61,526 nucleotides of DNA from an uncultured Bacteroidia bacterium (GCA_902788175.1 CADAJF010000011.1:1-61526); one strand, 5' to 3'. Counted from the stretch's first letter, positions 26,050-35,687 are shown. Program-made: numbers and translations. The notes: a model not told the origin generated them from the letters alone.

Positions 26050-27996
26050 ATGAAAAAAGTCCTTTTAATTGCTTCCGTTTTGCTGGCGGCCTGCATGGTC
26101 TCCTGCAAAAAAGATCCGAAGGTGGAGGATGCCGTAACCATCAAGACCGCAGACGCTACGGTGCCGGTAGAGGGTGGTGTGGTTTCCATTTCCATCAATG
26201 CCTCCGTGCCGTGGACTGCCAAGTCATCGGCAGACTGGCTGAGTATCTCTCCTACCAGCGGCGAAGCCGGTGATGCTACCATCAAGGCTTCTGTGCTGAA
26301 AAATGAGAACCTGGACGACCGTACGGCCGAAGTTACCGTTACTGCAGGTACCAAGAGCGCCAAATTCACGGTCACCCAGAGCCAGAAAGACGCCATGGAG
26401 ATTGACAAGGTAGATTATGTGGTGGAAGCCGATGGCGGCAATGTCGAGATTCCCGTCTCTGCCAATGTAGACTATACCGTTACCGTCCCCGAGGCAGTGG
26501 ACTGGATTCACGTCGTTTCTACCAAGGGAATGGTGGACAGCAAGATCACCCTTACCGTTGACGCCACCAAGGAGTTTGTCTCAGGTGAGGACGGCATCAA
26601 CCCCGAATCCATTGTCCGTTCGGCCAAGGTGACCGTTTCCTCCGGATCCATCTCCAAGGAAGTGACCGTGGGTCAGAAGACCTTCGTCCCTTACTTCGAT
26701 TTTGATGGGGAGTATTCCTCCATCCAGTATGGCGGACGCATGACGGTCCCTCAGGAGGGTGGTACTTTCACCGTCTCCGTCGTTACCAATCTGCAGTGGC
26801 GCGTGCACTACGATGAGGAGTGGCCGCCGGAAGACACCAGCTGGCTGGATTTCAAGCAGGAAGAGAACGGTATCGTCATCACGGTCAAACCCAATGATGC
26901 TTATATCGCCCGGGACAACTGGATTTATGTCAATGCTGCCGAGGATCTTTACGGCGATAAGTTCGGCGGCTATTTCCAGGTCTATCAGGAGCCGATCGCA
27001 GCCCCTGTTACTCCGCAGCTTGTCTGGAACGCCTACGTTCCCGAGCAAGTTACGCTGGGCTACAACCGTCTAGCCTATTCCCAGAGCGGCGCTTTGCTGA
27101 TTTCTGACGGAGAGAAGGTCCATGCCATCAACCCGGCTGACGGTGCATACTGGAAGTCGCTTTCCTGGCCCGGCATCACCCCGACTTCCATCGACGTGGA
27201 TGATGCAGGCCATGTCATCATCGCCAGCAATGTCGTGGCGGATATGGATTGGGAAACCGGTACGCTGCTCAGTGGTACGGAACTGAAGGTGTACTATGCT
27301 ACCGACGTGAACGAGACCCCGAAGGAAATCGACCTTCCTAACGAAATCTATGGTACTGTCGGCGGTTTCCGTGCCCGTGGCGATCTCGCCACCAAGGGGG
27401 CGATCACAGGTGTGGTCGGCGGCGCCAGTTATTGGTTCGGCTATGACATCGCGGAATTCAAAGCAAAGGCGAACTACTATGGTACGCAGAACAGAGGTCC
27501 CGGTCCCGGTGTCAATACGTTCTGGACTCCGGAAACGGGCGCAGCTGTTTCCGTGGGACCTGATCTCCACGATGGTGTCCTGTTCCGTGCCTATGACGGC
27601 AAAGAGAGCGTCTATTACCGGAAGGATGCTTATACGCCTTCAGGGGTTGATGCGTATGAGCCGTGGACGCTGGTGACTACCGCCGGTTCCGGTGGCAATG
27701 AGAACCAGAATAATATGGACATCATTGATTTCGAGGGCAAGAAGATCATAGCTTTCACCCAGGGATACCACTTCACATGGGCTGGTTTCAACGCCGACAT
27801 CTATGTGGTGGATGTGACGGATCCCAAGGCTCCGCAGGTTCTGGCTACGGTCAAAACGGCAGATTGGATCCTGAGCGAGTGGCCGAATGGACAGAACAGC
27901 GCCGATGTCCTTCTTCGTGAAGGCAACGGAGTCATAGAACTCTATGCCATCCATTCCGGTCTGGGAACCCTGGCAAAATTCATCTTTAAGCCGTAG
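26050..27996 (+). CDS. BACON-repeat lipoprotein with C-terminal propeller-like domain
   Basis: Surface lipoprotein of 648 residues. Its signal ends at MVSC, followed by an acidic/lysine-rich KKDPKVED that resembles Bacteroidota surface-export signals. Three BACON-like Ig domains follow, at about 30-115, 118-215 and 222-318. They contain the usual SADWLSISPTSG, VDWIHVVSTKG and TSWLDFKQEENG segments and FTVTQS-type ends. The remaining 320 residues have repeated beta-strands and AINPADGAYW, suggesting a propeller. It is the last gene of the PUL, 22 nt after the GHL10 gene and just before a terminator. A glycan or mucin anchoring role is inferred from the BACON domains. Confidence 0.8.
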   Translation: MKKVLLIASVLLAACMVSCKKDPKVEDAVTIKTADATVPVEGGVVSISINASVPWTAKSSADWLSISPTSGEAGDATIKASVLKNENLDDRTAEVTVTAGTKSAKFTVTQSQKDAMEIDKVDYVVEADGGNVEIPVSANVDYTVTVPEAVDWIHVVSTKGMVDSKITLTVDATKEFVSGEDGINPESIVRSAKVTVSSGSISKEVTVGQKTFVPYFDFDGEYSSIQYGGRMTVPQEGGTFTVSVVTNLQWRVHYDEEWPPEDTSWLDFKQEENGIVITVKPNDAYIARDNWIYVNAAEDLYGDKFGGYFQVYQEPIAAPVTPQLVWNAYVPEQVTLGYNRLAYSQSGALLISDGEKVHAINPADGAYWKSLSWPGITPTSIDVDDAGHVIIASNVVADMDWETGTLLSGTELKVYYATDVNETPKEIDLPNEIYGTVGGFRARGDLATKGAITGVVGGASYWFGYDIAEFKAKANYYGTQNRGPGPGVNTFWTPETGAAVSVGPDLHDGVLFRAYDGKESVYYRKDAYTPSGVDAYEPWTLVTTAGSGGNENQNNMDIIDFEGKKIIAFTQGYHFTWAGFNADIYVVDVTDPKAPQVLATVKTADWILSEWPNGQNSADVLLREGNGVIELYAIHSGLGTLAKFIFKP

Positions 27997-28024
27997 GGTG
28001 CCTGCTGGTAAATAATTGTTACAA

Positions 28025-28055
28025 GGAGCGCTGGCAGTGCCGGCGCTCCCGCTGT
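28025..28055. terminator. terminator after the first PUL
   Basis: An 11-bp stem (GGAGCGCTGGC at 28025-28035, GCCGGCGCTCC at 28039-28049, one T-G wobble) with an AGT loop is followed by a T-rich run. It lies between the BACON gene and the convergent acyltransferase gene ending at 28076. Confidence 0.82.
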
Positions 28056-28075
28056 TTTATTCTCCAGTTCAAACG

Positions 28076-29242
28076 TCAGATTTTCAGTTGGATACCTGCT
28101 TTGGTAAGGCCCCAGGCGCAGGCTATGTACACGGCGGCCATCAGGGCGCATTTCCCTACGCCCACCCAGCCTGTCAGCCAGGGTGTGATGGTAGGATTCA
28201 CCACCAGCCACATAACAATGAAAAGGTAGGGGACCATGTACACCGTAAGGGTGGCGGTTCCGGCAGGGGTAAGGGGTTTGAACCAGCCGGTCCAGCCTTT
28301 CTTTTCCAGGCAGCGCAGCAGGGTGTACAGCGCTACGGAGATGGCACTGACAAAGAGGCACCATGGCAGTGTCCCCAGGTTTTTAGAGACTATCCAGTCC
28401 ACATGGAAAGCCATGCCCATCACCAGCAGTACGGCGGCTGCGGCAAGGCCAATTCCTATCCGCTGTGCGATAGAGCGGCTGCTGAGGCGCCAGTCCGTGA
28501 CGGTGAGCATAACCCCGCCAAGGCCCATGATGGCCCCATAGCCGTTACCCAGCTGCAGGGCTTGGGATAAATCGGCCACCACCTGGGGGCCTATCCACTG
28601 GGCGCCGTCCCGCATGGGGACGACGGAAAGGTTTACGGCGCAAAGGGCACCCCACAGCAGCGGTAGCACCCACAGGCGCTCCCGGCAAAGGAGGTATGCC
28701 ACGGCGCAGAACAGGTACATCCAGCCAATCTGGCCCAGAATGCCCCACCAAAGGCCCTGGAAAAGCTCTCCATCGGCGGAACGATAAGAGATGGCCAGCC
28801 CCGCAAGCAGCGCAATGCCGGCAGTTTTTAGCCAGCGGGCAGCTTTCCAGTCTTTGGGATAGCGGTTCCAGATAAGGAAGAAGCCCAGGATCATCAGCAG
28901 CACCCATAGGGGGCGGTTACCGGCCATCTGGCGGGATTCCTGGTTGCAGATGAAAGCGCCCATCACCAGCAGGGCCAGGGTGCGGCCCAGGATGTGCTGC
29001 AGCGTACTGCCCGTGCTGTATCCCTTAGCCTGGCGGCGTTCCAGCGCATAAGGGATGGACATGCCCATGGCAAAGAGGAACATGGGGAAAACGATGTCGG
29101 AGAGTCCCATGCCGTCCTCAAAGGTGGCAAAGTGTTCCAGCCAGTGGGGGACATTCAGCACTTTCCAAAACTCGTTCACAAAGACCATCAGGAGCATGGT
29201 GATGCCCCGGAACATGTCAATGGAGAGGTTCCTCTCACGCAT
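28076..29242 (-). CDS. NagX/HGSNAT-like membrane acyltransferase (DUF5009 type)
   Basis: Polytopic inner-membrane protein of 388 residues with about 10-11 hydrophobic helices. The N-terminus RNLSIDMFRGITMLLMVFVN and the following GLSDIVFPMFLFAMGMSIP match the COG4299 acyltransferase group, which includes human heparan-alpha-glucosaminide N-acetyltransferase and bacterial NagX. Such proteins are thought to pass an acetyl group across the membrane to an amino sugar. The start at 29242 overlaps the stop of the upstream ligase gene. The reading frame extends upstream to 29335, but that part lies inside the ligase gene and has no membrane character. Specific substrate unknown. Confidence 0.75.
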   Translation of the reverse strand: MRERNLSIDMFRGITMLLMVFVNEFWKVLNVPHWLEHFATFEDGMGLSDIVFPMFLFAMGMSIPYALERRQAKGYSTGSTLQHILGRTLALLVMGAFICNQESRQMAGNRPLWVLLMILGFFLIWNRYPKDWKAARWLKTAGIALLAGLAISYRSADGELFQGLWWGILGQIGWMYLFCAVAYLLCRERLWVLPLLWGALCAVNLSVVPMRDGAQWIGPQVVADLSQALQLGNGYGAIMGLGGVMLTVTDWRLSSRSIAQRIGIGLAAAAVLLVMGMAFHVDWIVSKNLGTLPWCLFVSAISVALYTLLRCLEKKGWTGWFKPLTPAGTATLTVYMVPYLFIVMWLVVNPTITPWLTGWVGVGKCALMAAVYIACAWGLTKAGIQLKI

Positions 29243-30950
29243 CGGGCTTGTTGTCATGGGCTTTCTTCTTGGGTTCGTCGCCGTGGGAATCCTTGTACTT
29301 GAAGCGGCGTATCTTCTGGGTGGCGGTTTTCTCAAAGGGCTCCTTCATGGCATCTACCTCGCCGATCTTGGAGTTCTTGCCCACCTTCTTGTTCACCCAT
29401 TCTATAATGGCTTTCTTGCGGGCTTCCAGTTCCTCGAACCATTTGTCCTCGTTGGCCTGGTTCCAGTCTATGGCGTTGTCCTGGAACTTGACCAGGGCCA
29501 CCAGCTTGCCGTCGCGCTCCATCACCAGGGACTCTTCCACGCCTTCGAAGTTGTTGATAACCTGCTCAATTTCTTCCGGGTAGATATTCTCTCCGGAAGG
29601 GCCCAGGATGGTGTTGTTAAGGCGGCCCTTGATGTAGTAGATGCCGTTCTCGTCCACGGTGGCTATGTCGTTGGTGTGGAACCAGCCTTCGTCGTCCAGC
29701 ACCTGGAGGGTGCGCTCCGGGTCCTTGTAGTAGCCCAGCATCACGTTGTTGCCGCGCACCACTATCTCTCCTTCTCCGTTGGCGGGATTCACGTTGTCCA
29801 GGCGCACTTCCACTTTGTAGGAAACCGGGCCGATGGAACCCAGGTGCTTTTTCTTGTTTACCATCACGTTGCAAACCAGCGGGGAAGTCTCCGTGAGACC
29901 GTAGCCTACGGCGTAAGGGAACTTGCAGTCAATGAGGAACTTCTCGACGGCAGGGTCCAGCTTGGCGCCGCCTATCCCGAAGAAGGTGAGCTTCCCGCCG
30001 AAGGAACTGACCATTCGACGGCCGATGAACCAGTGCAGGACAGCCGGAATGTGTTTATCGGCCCAGGAGAGGACGCGGCTTTTCTGGATGGTGGGCCAGA
30101 CGCTGTTTTTGACCACTTTCTCGATGATCAGGGGAACAGAGCACACGATGGTGGGCCTGATCGATTTCATGGCCGCCAGCAGGATGGTGGGGGTGGGCGG
30201 TTTCTGCAGCGTATAGCAAGTGGCGCCCACGTAGAAGGAATAGAGTGTGGAAAGCCCCATTTCATAAGCGTGCGCGGCCGGCAGGATGCTCAGGAAACGG
30301 TCTGTCTTGAACGCCGGCTTGGCCTTGAAGGCCGATGCCAGGTTGGCGCAGAGATTCCGGTGACTGAGCATCACGCCCTTGGCTTTTCCGGTGGTGCCGG
30401 AGGTGTAGATGATACAGGCAAGGTCGTCGGGCTGGGGATCTTTAACCCAGCCGTTGCACTTGAAGTCCTCCTTGTCCTTCTTGAGGAATTCGAAGGTCTC
30501 GATGTCAATGACCAGGGTGAGCTTTTTGCGGCATTCCTCCGTCAGCTTTCCTATCAGGCGCTGGGAGACAAAAAGGACCTTGGACTCCGAGTGGGTGAGG
30601 ATGTTGGTGACCTCGTTTTCCGAACTGTCCGGCAGCAGGGGAACGGCGATGCGGCCATAGGTGGTGGCGGCGAAAAAGGCCACCGCCCAGTTGGGCATGT
30701 TCTGCGACAGGATGGCCACCCGGTCTCCGTGCTTGATTCCGAAGCGTGTCATGCGAAGGGACAGCTGCTCGGTTTTGCGGCGGAAATCCTCATAGGTATA
30801 TTGCTGGCCGCCGTCCACATACTGGTAGGCGACCCTTTTGGCGTAATTGGTGGTGGCGTAGTCAAAGACCTTGTGCAGCGTGGAGCAGGTATTCTCGCGG
30901 TGACGGTACTTGCGCCAGGCCTTGTAGGGACTCTTGATTTTTTTTGCCAT
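29235..30950 (-). CDS. AMP-dependent acyl-CoA synthetase/ligase (long-chain fatty acid type)
   Basis: Adenylating enzyme of 571 residues that activates a carboxylic acid, most likely a fatty acid, to its CoA or similar thioester. ANL-family motifs are complete: IIYTSGTTGKAKGVMLSHRN (about 180-200), YGLTETSP, GWFHTNDIATVD, and GRLNNTILGPSGENIYPEEI near the C-terminal domain. No signal peptide is seen. The gene is the third of a leftward unit (parE, plsC-like, ligase, NagX-like), 14 nt after the plsC-like gene. The neighbouring lysophosphatidate acyltransferase-like gene supports a lipid role. The lysine-rich C-terminal tail is unusual but not diagnostic. Confidence 0.88.
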   Translation of the reverse strand: MAKKIKSPYKAWRKYRHRENTCSTLHKVFDYATTNYAKRVAYQYVDGGQQYTYEDFRRKTEQLSLRMTRFGIKHGDRVAILSQNMPNWAVAFFAATTYGRIAVPLLPDSSENEVTNILTHSESKVLFVSQRLIGKLTEECRKKLTLVIDIETFEFLKKDKEDFKCNGWVKDPQPDDLACIIYTSGTTGKAKGVMLSHRNLCANLASAFKAKPAFKTDRFLSILPAAHAYEMGLSTLYSFYVGATCYTLQKPPTPTILLAAMKSIRPTIVCSVPLIIEKVVKNSVWPTIQKSRVLSWADKHIPAVLHWFIGRRMVSSFGGKLTFFGIGGAKLDPAVEKFLIDCKFPYAVGYGLTETSPLVCNVMVNKKKHLGSIGPVSYKVEVRLDNVNPANGEGEIVVRGNNVMLGYYKDPERTLQVLDDEGWFHTNDIATVDENGIYYIKGRLNNTILGPSGENIYPEEIEQVINNFEGVEESLVMERDGKLVALVKFQDNAIDWNQANEDKWFEELEARKKAIIEWVNKKVGKNSKIGEVDAMKEPFEKTATQKIRRFKYKDSHGDEPKKKAHDNKPDA

Positions 30951-30964
30951 AAATAGAGACTGGA

Positions 30965-31552
30965 TTAGGGAACAATGAATTTGTCTTTGTGAAAGCCCTG
31001 GATACCCATGGGGCGGTAATGGTCATAGATGCGCTGCATATCCGCCTTGGGGTCATCGGTCAGTTCCATGGGTTCGCCTACGCTGATGCGCTTGCGGCCC
31101 CAGTCGTAGTAACCCAGGTACACCGTGGCGCCGGTTTCCTTGGCAATGAGGTGGTAGCCGCTTTTCCAGCGCTTGGTAAGGGAACGGGTGCCCTCAGGGG
31201 CAATGGCCAGGTGGAATTCCGGCACGTCTTCCATGAGGGATATCAGGCTTTTAACCGTGGTGGAGGCAGTTTTCTGGTTCACGGGAACAGCACCGCATGC
31301 GCGGAGGATGGGGCCCAGGGGCCAGAAGAAAAAGCTCTCTTTGATCATGATGTGGGCTACCTTTCCATACTGGGTATAGAAGAGGTAGCTGACCAGGAAA
31401 TCCCATACGGTGGTATGGGGAACGCCCAGCACGATGGCCTTGGCTTCCTTCATGGGGCCGCCTACGCTTTCCCAGCCCATTTTCCGCAGCAACCAGCCGC
31501 AGAAGCGGGCCCAGCGGGGCCCTACCTTGGTTTTAATCTTGGTCTTTGCCAT
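30965..31552 (-). CDS. 1-acyl-glycerol-3-phosphate acyltransferase-like protein (PlsC family)
   Basis: Small acyltransferase of 195 residues. The catalytic HX4D motif is HTTVWD at 46-51 and the glycerol-phosphate-binding motif is PEGTRS around 119-124. It belongs to the short PlsC-like proteins rather than the full-length enzyme of about 240 residues, so it may act on another acyl acceptor. It probably works at the inner membrane. It lies 6 nt after parE and 14 nt before the acyl-CoA ligase, suggesting that acyl activation and transfer are co-expressed. Confidence 0.85.
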   Translation of the reverse strand: MAKTKIKTKVGPRWARFCGWLLRKMGWESVGGPMKEAKAIVLGVPHTTVWDFLVSYLFYTQYGKVAHIMIKESFFFWPLGPILRACGAVPVNQKTASTTVKSLISLMEDVPEFHLAIAPEGTRSLTKRWKSGYHLIAKETGATVYLGYYDWGRKRISVGEPMELTDDPKADMQRIYDHYRPMGIQGFHKDKFIVP

Positions 31553-31558
31553 AGTTGT

Positions 31559-33469
31559 CTAGATGTTTACGTCTTCCAGTTCCTTTTCACTGCGGAGGTT
31601 GTCCATGATAAAGTGCTGGCGCTCGTAGGTGTTGTCTCCCATGTAGAATTCCATGAGAATCTGGATGGATTCTTCGTCGGCGATCTTGACGGCGTCCAGG
31701 CGCATGTTTTCGCCGATAAAATCCACAAACTCGTGCGAGGATATTTCTCCCAGGCCCTTGAATCGGGTGATCTCCACGCCGCTCTTGAGGGCTGCCACCG
31801 CTTTGTCGCGCTCCTCGATGGAGTAGCAGTAGCGGGTTTCCTTTTTGTTGTGGACGCGGAAAAGGGGCGTTTGCAGGATGTACACATGCCCGCGGCGGAT
31901 CAGTTCCGGGTAGTACTTCATGATAAAGGTCAGTACCAGCAGGCGGATGTGCATGCCGTCGTCGTCGGCGTCAGTGGCTACGATGATGTTGTTGTAGCGG
32001 AGGTTGGCTACGTCCTCCTCCACGCCCAGGGCGTTGATCAGGAGGTTCAGTTCCTCGTTTTCTGCGAATTTCTTGCGGCTGTCCTTGAAGCAGTTCAGGG
32101 GCTTTCCCCTGAGGCTGAAAACGGCCTGGTTGTTGGCATCCCGCACCTTGGTGATGGTACCGCTTGCGGAGTCTCCCTCGGTGATGAAGATGGAGGACTT
32201 TTCCCGCTGGTCTTCCATGCCCTTGGGGAACTTGGTATCGCTGAAATGGAACTTGCAGTCCCTCAGTTTCTTGTTGTAAACGGCGGCCTTTTTGGAACGC
32301 TCGCGGGTTTTTTTCTGCACGCCGGCAATCTCTTCCCGTTCTGCCTGGGAGGCCTTGATCTTGTCCTCGATCACCGGCACAATGTCCATGTGGCGGTGCA
32401 GGTAGTCGTTCAGGTTCTTGGTGACAAAGTCGTTGACAAAACTGCGGATGGTGGGGCCGCGGTCCACGGAGGCGGAGCCGTCTTTCCCCTTTACCTGCTT
32501 TTCCCACATGTAGGTGCTGCCCAGTTTGGTCTTGGTCTGGCCCTCGAAGATGGGCTCCTGAATCTGGATGGAGATGGCGCCCACGATACCCTGGCGGATG
32601 TCTTCCGGCCTATAGTCCTTCTTGAAAAAGTCCTTGAATGTTTTGGCGATAGCTTCACGGTAAGCGGCCAGGTGGGTGCCGCCGTCCCGGGTGTTCTGGC
32701 CGTTGACGAAGGTGGCGATGTTTTCTCCGTAGCTGTTGCCGTGGGTGAGGACAATCTCAATGTCTTCGCCTTCCAGGTGTACCAGGGGATAAAGCGGCGT
32801 TTCGTTCATGTTCTCCGTCACCAGGTCCAGCAGGCCGTTTTCGCTTTTGTAGGGGGTCCCGTTCAGGTTCAGGGTAAGGCCTTTCTTGAGGTAGGAGTAA
32901 TTCTTGACCATGCTTTCCACGATTTCCATGTGGAAGGCGAAGCCGTTGAACATCTCCTCGTCGGGGAGGAAGCGGATCAGGGTGCCGTTTTTCTCCGTTG
33001 TGGGGACGATGGCGTTTTCCAGCAGCTTTCCCCGGCTGAACAGGGCATAGGAGCACTGTCCTTCGCGGAAGGAGGCGACATAGAAATCCTCCGACATGGC
33101 ATTCACGGCCTTGGTACCCACGCCGTTCATACCTACGCTCTTTTTGAAGTTCGTGTCGTCGAACTTGCCGCCGGTATTCAGCTTGGAGGTGGCATCCACC
33201 ACCTTGTTCAGGGGGATGCCGCGGCCAAAGTCCCTGACGGTGACCGTGCGTTCCTCGATGGAGATGTCTATCCGTTTGCCGAAGCCCATGGAAAACTCGT
33301 CCACTGAATTGTCGATGATTTCCTTGAGCAGCACGTAGATGCCGTCTCCCTGCCGTTCACCGTTTCCCAGGCGGCCGATATACATGCCGGCGCGCCGGCG
33401 GATGTGCTCGTTCCATTCCAGGGTTTGGATGGCGTCGTCGTTGTAAGTATGGTTGATGGGTTCTGCCAT
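31559..33469 (-). CDS. parE: DNA topoisomerase IV subunit B (type IIA topoisomerase)
   Basis: ATPase subunit of topoisomerase IV, which unlinks replicated chromosomes. The GHKL ATPase domain contains RRRAGMYIGRL, EIIDNSVDEF, DFGRGIP and VGMNGVGTKAVNAMS. The TOPRIM domain shows EGDSASG near residue 427, RGKPLN, and DADDDGMHIR. The 636-residue length fits Bacteroidota ParE rather than GyrB, and the C-terminus lacks a GyrB-type extension. It starts the leftward unit with the lipid genes and has its own promoter at 33493-33523. parC is not in the window. Confidence 0.92.
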   Translation of the reverse strand: MAEPINHTYNDDAIQTLEWNEHIRRRAGMYIGRLGNGERQGDGIYVLLKEIIDNSVDEFSMGFGKRIDISIEERTVTVRDFGRGIPLNKVVDATSKLNTGGKFDDTNFKKSVGMNGVGTKAVNAMSEDFYVASFREGQCSYALFSRGKLLENAIVPTTEKNGTLIRFLPDEEMFNGFAFHMEIVESMVKNYSYLKKGLTLNLNGTPYKSENGLLDLVTENMNETPLYPLVHLEGEDIEIVLTHGNSYGENIATFVNGQNTRDGGTHLAAYREAIAKTFKDFFKKDYRPEDIRQGIVGAISIQIQEPIFEGQTKTKLGSTYMWEKQVKGKDGSASVDRGPTIRSFVNDFVTKNLNDYLHRHMDIVPVIEDKIKASQAEREEIAGVQKKTRERSKKAAVYNKKLRDCKFHFSDTKFPKGMEDQREKSSIFITEGDSASGTITKVRDANNQAVFSLRGKPLNCFKDSRKKFAENEELNLLINALGVEEDVANLRYNNIIVATDADDDGMHIRLLVLTFIMKYYPELIRRGHVYILQTPLFRVHNKKETRYCYSIEERDKAVAALKSGVEITRFKGLGEISSHEFVDFIGENMRLDAVKIADEESIQILMEFYMGDNTYERQHFIMDNLRSEKELEDVNI

Positions 33470-33492
33470 GTTTAAGCGTTTACTCTATCCTA

Positions 33493-33523
33493 CAAAAGTA
33501 GTCATTTTTGGACAAATAAGCAA
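33493..33523 (-). promoter_or_regulatory. promoter of parE
   Basis: On the minus strand, TACTTTTG (33500-33493) matches the -7 element. TTG (33523-33521) lies 20 nt upstream as a partial -33 element. Confidence 0.6.
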
Positions 33524-33553
33524 TAATAAATGGGAAGGCAAGAAATAAATACG

Positions 33554-33561
33554 TATCTTTG
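33554..33561 (+). promoter_or_regulatory. -7 element upstream of the 33598 lipoprotein gene
   Basis: TATCTTTG matches the -7 consensus; no TTTG stands at the expected -33 position. If used, transcription begins near 33567 and the start codon must be at 33595 or 33598. Confidence 0.5.
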
Positions 33562-33597
33562 CACGCTGCCTGGAAAGCCCCAGGCGCCCTGAACATG

Positions 33598-34521
33598 ATG
33601 AAGAGAGTTTTTTTTGTCGCAGCTTCGCTGCTCATGATTATTTCCTGTGGCAAGAATGGCCCGGACCTCAAGCCCTCTGTAAAGTGGGAATCCAATCCCA
33701 AGTTTTCTGAGACGGAGATTTTGGAGAATATGGACGCCAAGGTGGACTTCGCCGTCCCTGAGGGCGTGGCAGCCTTTACCGTAACGGTGGACGTGCCCAG
33801 CCAGTTCCTCATTCCCGTGAACAATATGGTGGGTATCAGCAGCAACCGCGGTACCTCAAGCAAGAAGGCCGTACTGGATCTGGTAGGGGACGCTACGGCC
33901 GTTCAGGCGCTTCGTTCCATCGGCTTCCTCTCAGTGGCGGGCTCTTCCCTCAAAGATGCACAAAACCTGAGCCTGGATTTCTCCAAGCTGGTTTTCGCTA
34001 TTATCGGCACGCACGCAGACTTGCTGTCCAATGCCACCAAATTCGGCTTCAAGGTGGATTTGAAGGACGGCAAGGACAATCCGCTCAGCTCCCAGCTGCG
34101 TTTTAACTGGACCTCCATTCCGCTCATCAGCCTGGAGAGTGGCAACATTCCCTTCAGCCTGGCCAAAGGCACTGCGGAAAAACTCTCGCTAAAACTGGAA
34201 GCCAACGGAAAGATAGGCGGCGTGCAGCTGTATTTTGAAGGCTCCGCCGACGAAGGCATCCTCTCCTGGATCAAGAAGCGCAACAACGGTTCCCAGATCA
34301 TCGACCTGATAGAGACGGACGCTTCCAAGGCTTTCAACCTGCCGGCACCCAGCTATTTCAAGGGAAAAACGGCTGTGACCCTGGACCTTACCAAGCTGAT
34401 GACGGATTTCAGCTACGAGGTAAGCCCCGGTGCCTCCATGCTATTCTGCGTGAAGGTGACGGACCAGCTGGAACGTCCCTGCGAGTTTAGCTTTATCTTA
34501 ACCGCGCCAGTGAATCCCTAA
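33598..34521 (+). CDS. hypothetical lipoprotein
   Basis: Predicted lipoprotein of 307 residues. The signal peptide MKRVFFVAASLLMIIS leads into a lipobox ending at the Cys of ISCG. The mature part is rich in beta-strands and contains no cysteine motif or catalytic signature that I recognise. Ig-like architecture is possible: FTVTVDVPSQFLIPV early, FCVKVTDQLERPCEFSFIL at the end. The ATG at 33595 is an equally good start. Its 3' end overlaps the convergent DUF1573 gene by 4 nt. Function unknown. Confidence 0.7.
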   Translation: MKRVFFVAASLLMIISCGKNGPDLKPSVKWESNPKFSETEILENMDAKVDFAVPEGVAAFTVTVDVPSQFLIPVNNMVGISSNRGTSSKKAVLDLVGDATAVQALRSIGFLSVAGSSLKDAQNLSLDFSKLVFAIIGTHADLLSNATKFGFKVDLKDGKDNPLSSQLRFNWTSIPLISLESGNIPFSLAKGTAEKLSLKLEANGKIGGVQLYFEGSADEGILSWIKKRNNGSQIIDLIETDASKAFNLPAPSYFKGKTAVTLDLTKLMTDFSYEVSPGASMLFCVKVTDQLERPCEFSFILTAPVNP

Positions 34522-35681
34522 CGGATTTCTCCGGCCACAAAGAGGTTGACCAGCGGCCTTAGCGGGGAATTGGTGGTGAGACTCACCATCACAACGTTTT
34601 CCCCTTTATCCAGCGAGGAAGTGTCCAGCGTAAAACGGACGCTTCCTTTTTGCTGTGCGGCAATGGGACGCGGCATTTCCGCCAGCGTGAGGGCAGGGGA
34701 TTCGGTGTCTGCCTTGTAGATATGGAAGGGCGCCTGGCCTTTGTTGGTGCACAGGAAGAGGACCTCCACTTTTTCCCCTTTGTTTTTAATGCCGAAGTTG
34801 AAGGTGCTGTTCTCGAAGAAAGGAAGGGCGGCTTTGTCCCGCTCTGCCTGGCTCAGGTCCGAGAAATTCTCCTGCGTCCAGGCGGTGATTTCCAGGGGTT
34901 TTTCTGCCGTTTGGCCGTTCAGCACCGGCGTGGCGCGGTAGATGTTCCTGCCGTACAGGTCCGGGTTGGAGCTTACTGTGCAGGTGAGGGTAGCGGTGCT
35001 GCCCGCAGGGATGGGATTGGGCTCCACTTTCAGGCTCAGGTTGCCCGAAACTTTGCTCCAGCTAACTTGCAGGGGCGTTTTTCCCAGGTTGGCCACCGTG
35101 ACGGATTCGCTGGCGCTGAGGCCCTGCTTGAGGTTGCCGGTTTTGAGCTGACGGGACTTCAGCCCCAGGGCTCCCAGTTTCTGTGCGCCGTAAAGCTGGT
35201 TCAGGGACTTTTTCTTCTCATGGACCACCCCGCGAAGCCGCAGGACTACAGGGCGCTTGACACCGGATATATAGACGGTGAGGGTTTTGTCGAAGGGCAT
35301 GGGGCCGTCCTCGTTCTTGTAGGTGGCGGCGATGCGACCGCTCTTGCCGCTGAGGATGGGCTCCCGTGTCCACTGTACATCCGTGCAGCCGCAGGAGGAG
35401 ACCACCTCGAAGATGGCGATGGGCTCCTTGCCGTTGTTGGTGAGGGTGAAAGAGCAGGCGAGGGGACCGTCCGCTACGGAGACATCTCCAAAATCGTGTA
35501 TGGTTTTGTCCCAGGAAATCACCTCCTGGGCCTCCTCTGCGGGCGATTCTGCTTCTATGGCGGCGGCCATTTCCTCTACGGGGGCTGTAAATATTTCGTT
35601 TGGTCCGCTATTTGCTACACTCCGGTTGCCGCAGGTCAAGAGGGCCCCGGCAAAAAAGAAAGGAAGAAAGAATAGTTTCAT
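34518..35681 (-). CDS. DUF1573 domain-containing exported protein
   Basis: Exported, probably lipid-anchored protein of 387 residues (signal MKLFFLPFFFAGALLTCG). DUF1573 is an Ig-like beta-sandwich domain common in Bacteroidota. The first copy (about 58-145) has HDFGDVSVADGP, FTLTNNGKEPIAIFEV and SSCGCT, the hallmark of the family. The second copy (about 280-385) has FNFGIKNKGEKVEVLFLCTN. ATG 35681 follows directly from the promoter at 35688-35718; the upstream extension to 35717 overlaps that promoter and is rejected. Function unknown. Confidence 0.85.
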   Translation of the reverse strand: MKLFFLPFFFAGALLTCGNRSVANSGPNEIFTAPVEEMAAAIEAESPAEEAQEVISWDKTIHDFGDVSVADGPLACSFTLTNNGKEPIAIFEVVSSCGCTDVQWTREPILSGKSGRIAATYKNEDGPMPFDKTLTVYISGVKRPVVLRLRGVVHEKKKSLNQLYGAQKLGALGLKSRQLKTGNLKQGLSASESVTVANLGKTPLQVSWSKVSGNLSLKVEPNPIPAGSTATLTCTVSSNPDLYGRNIYRATPVLNGQTAEKPLEITAWTQENFSDLSQAERDKAALPFFENSTFNFGIKNKGEKVEVLFLCTNKGQAPFHIYKADTESPALTLAEMPRPIAAQQKGSVRFTLDTSSLDKGENVVMVSLTTNSPLRPLVNLFVAGEIR

Positions 35682-35687
35682 AACGCA

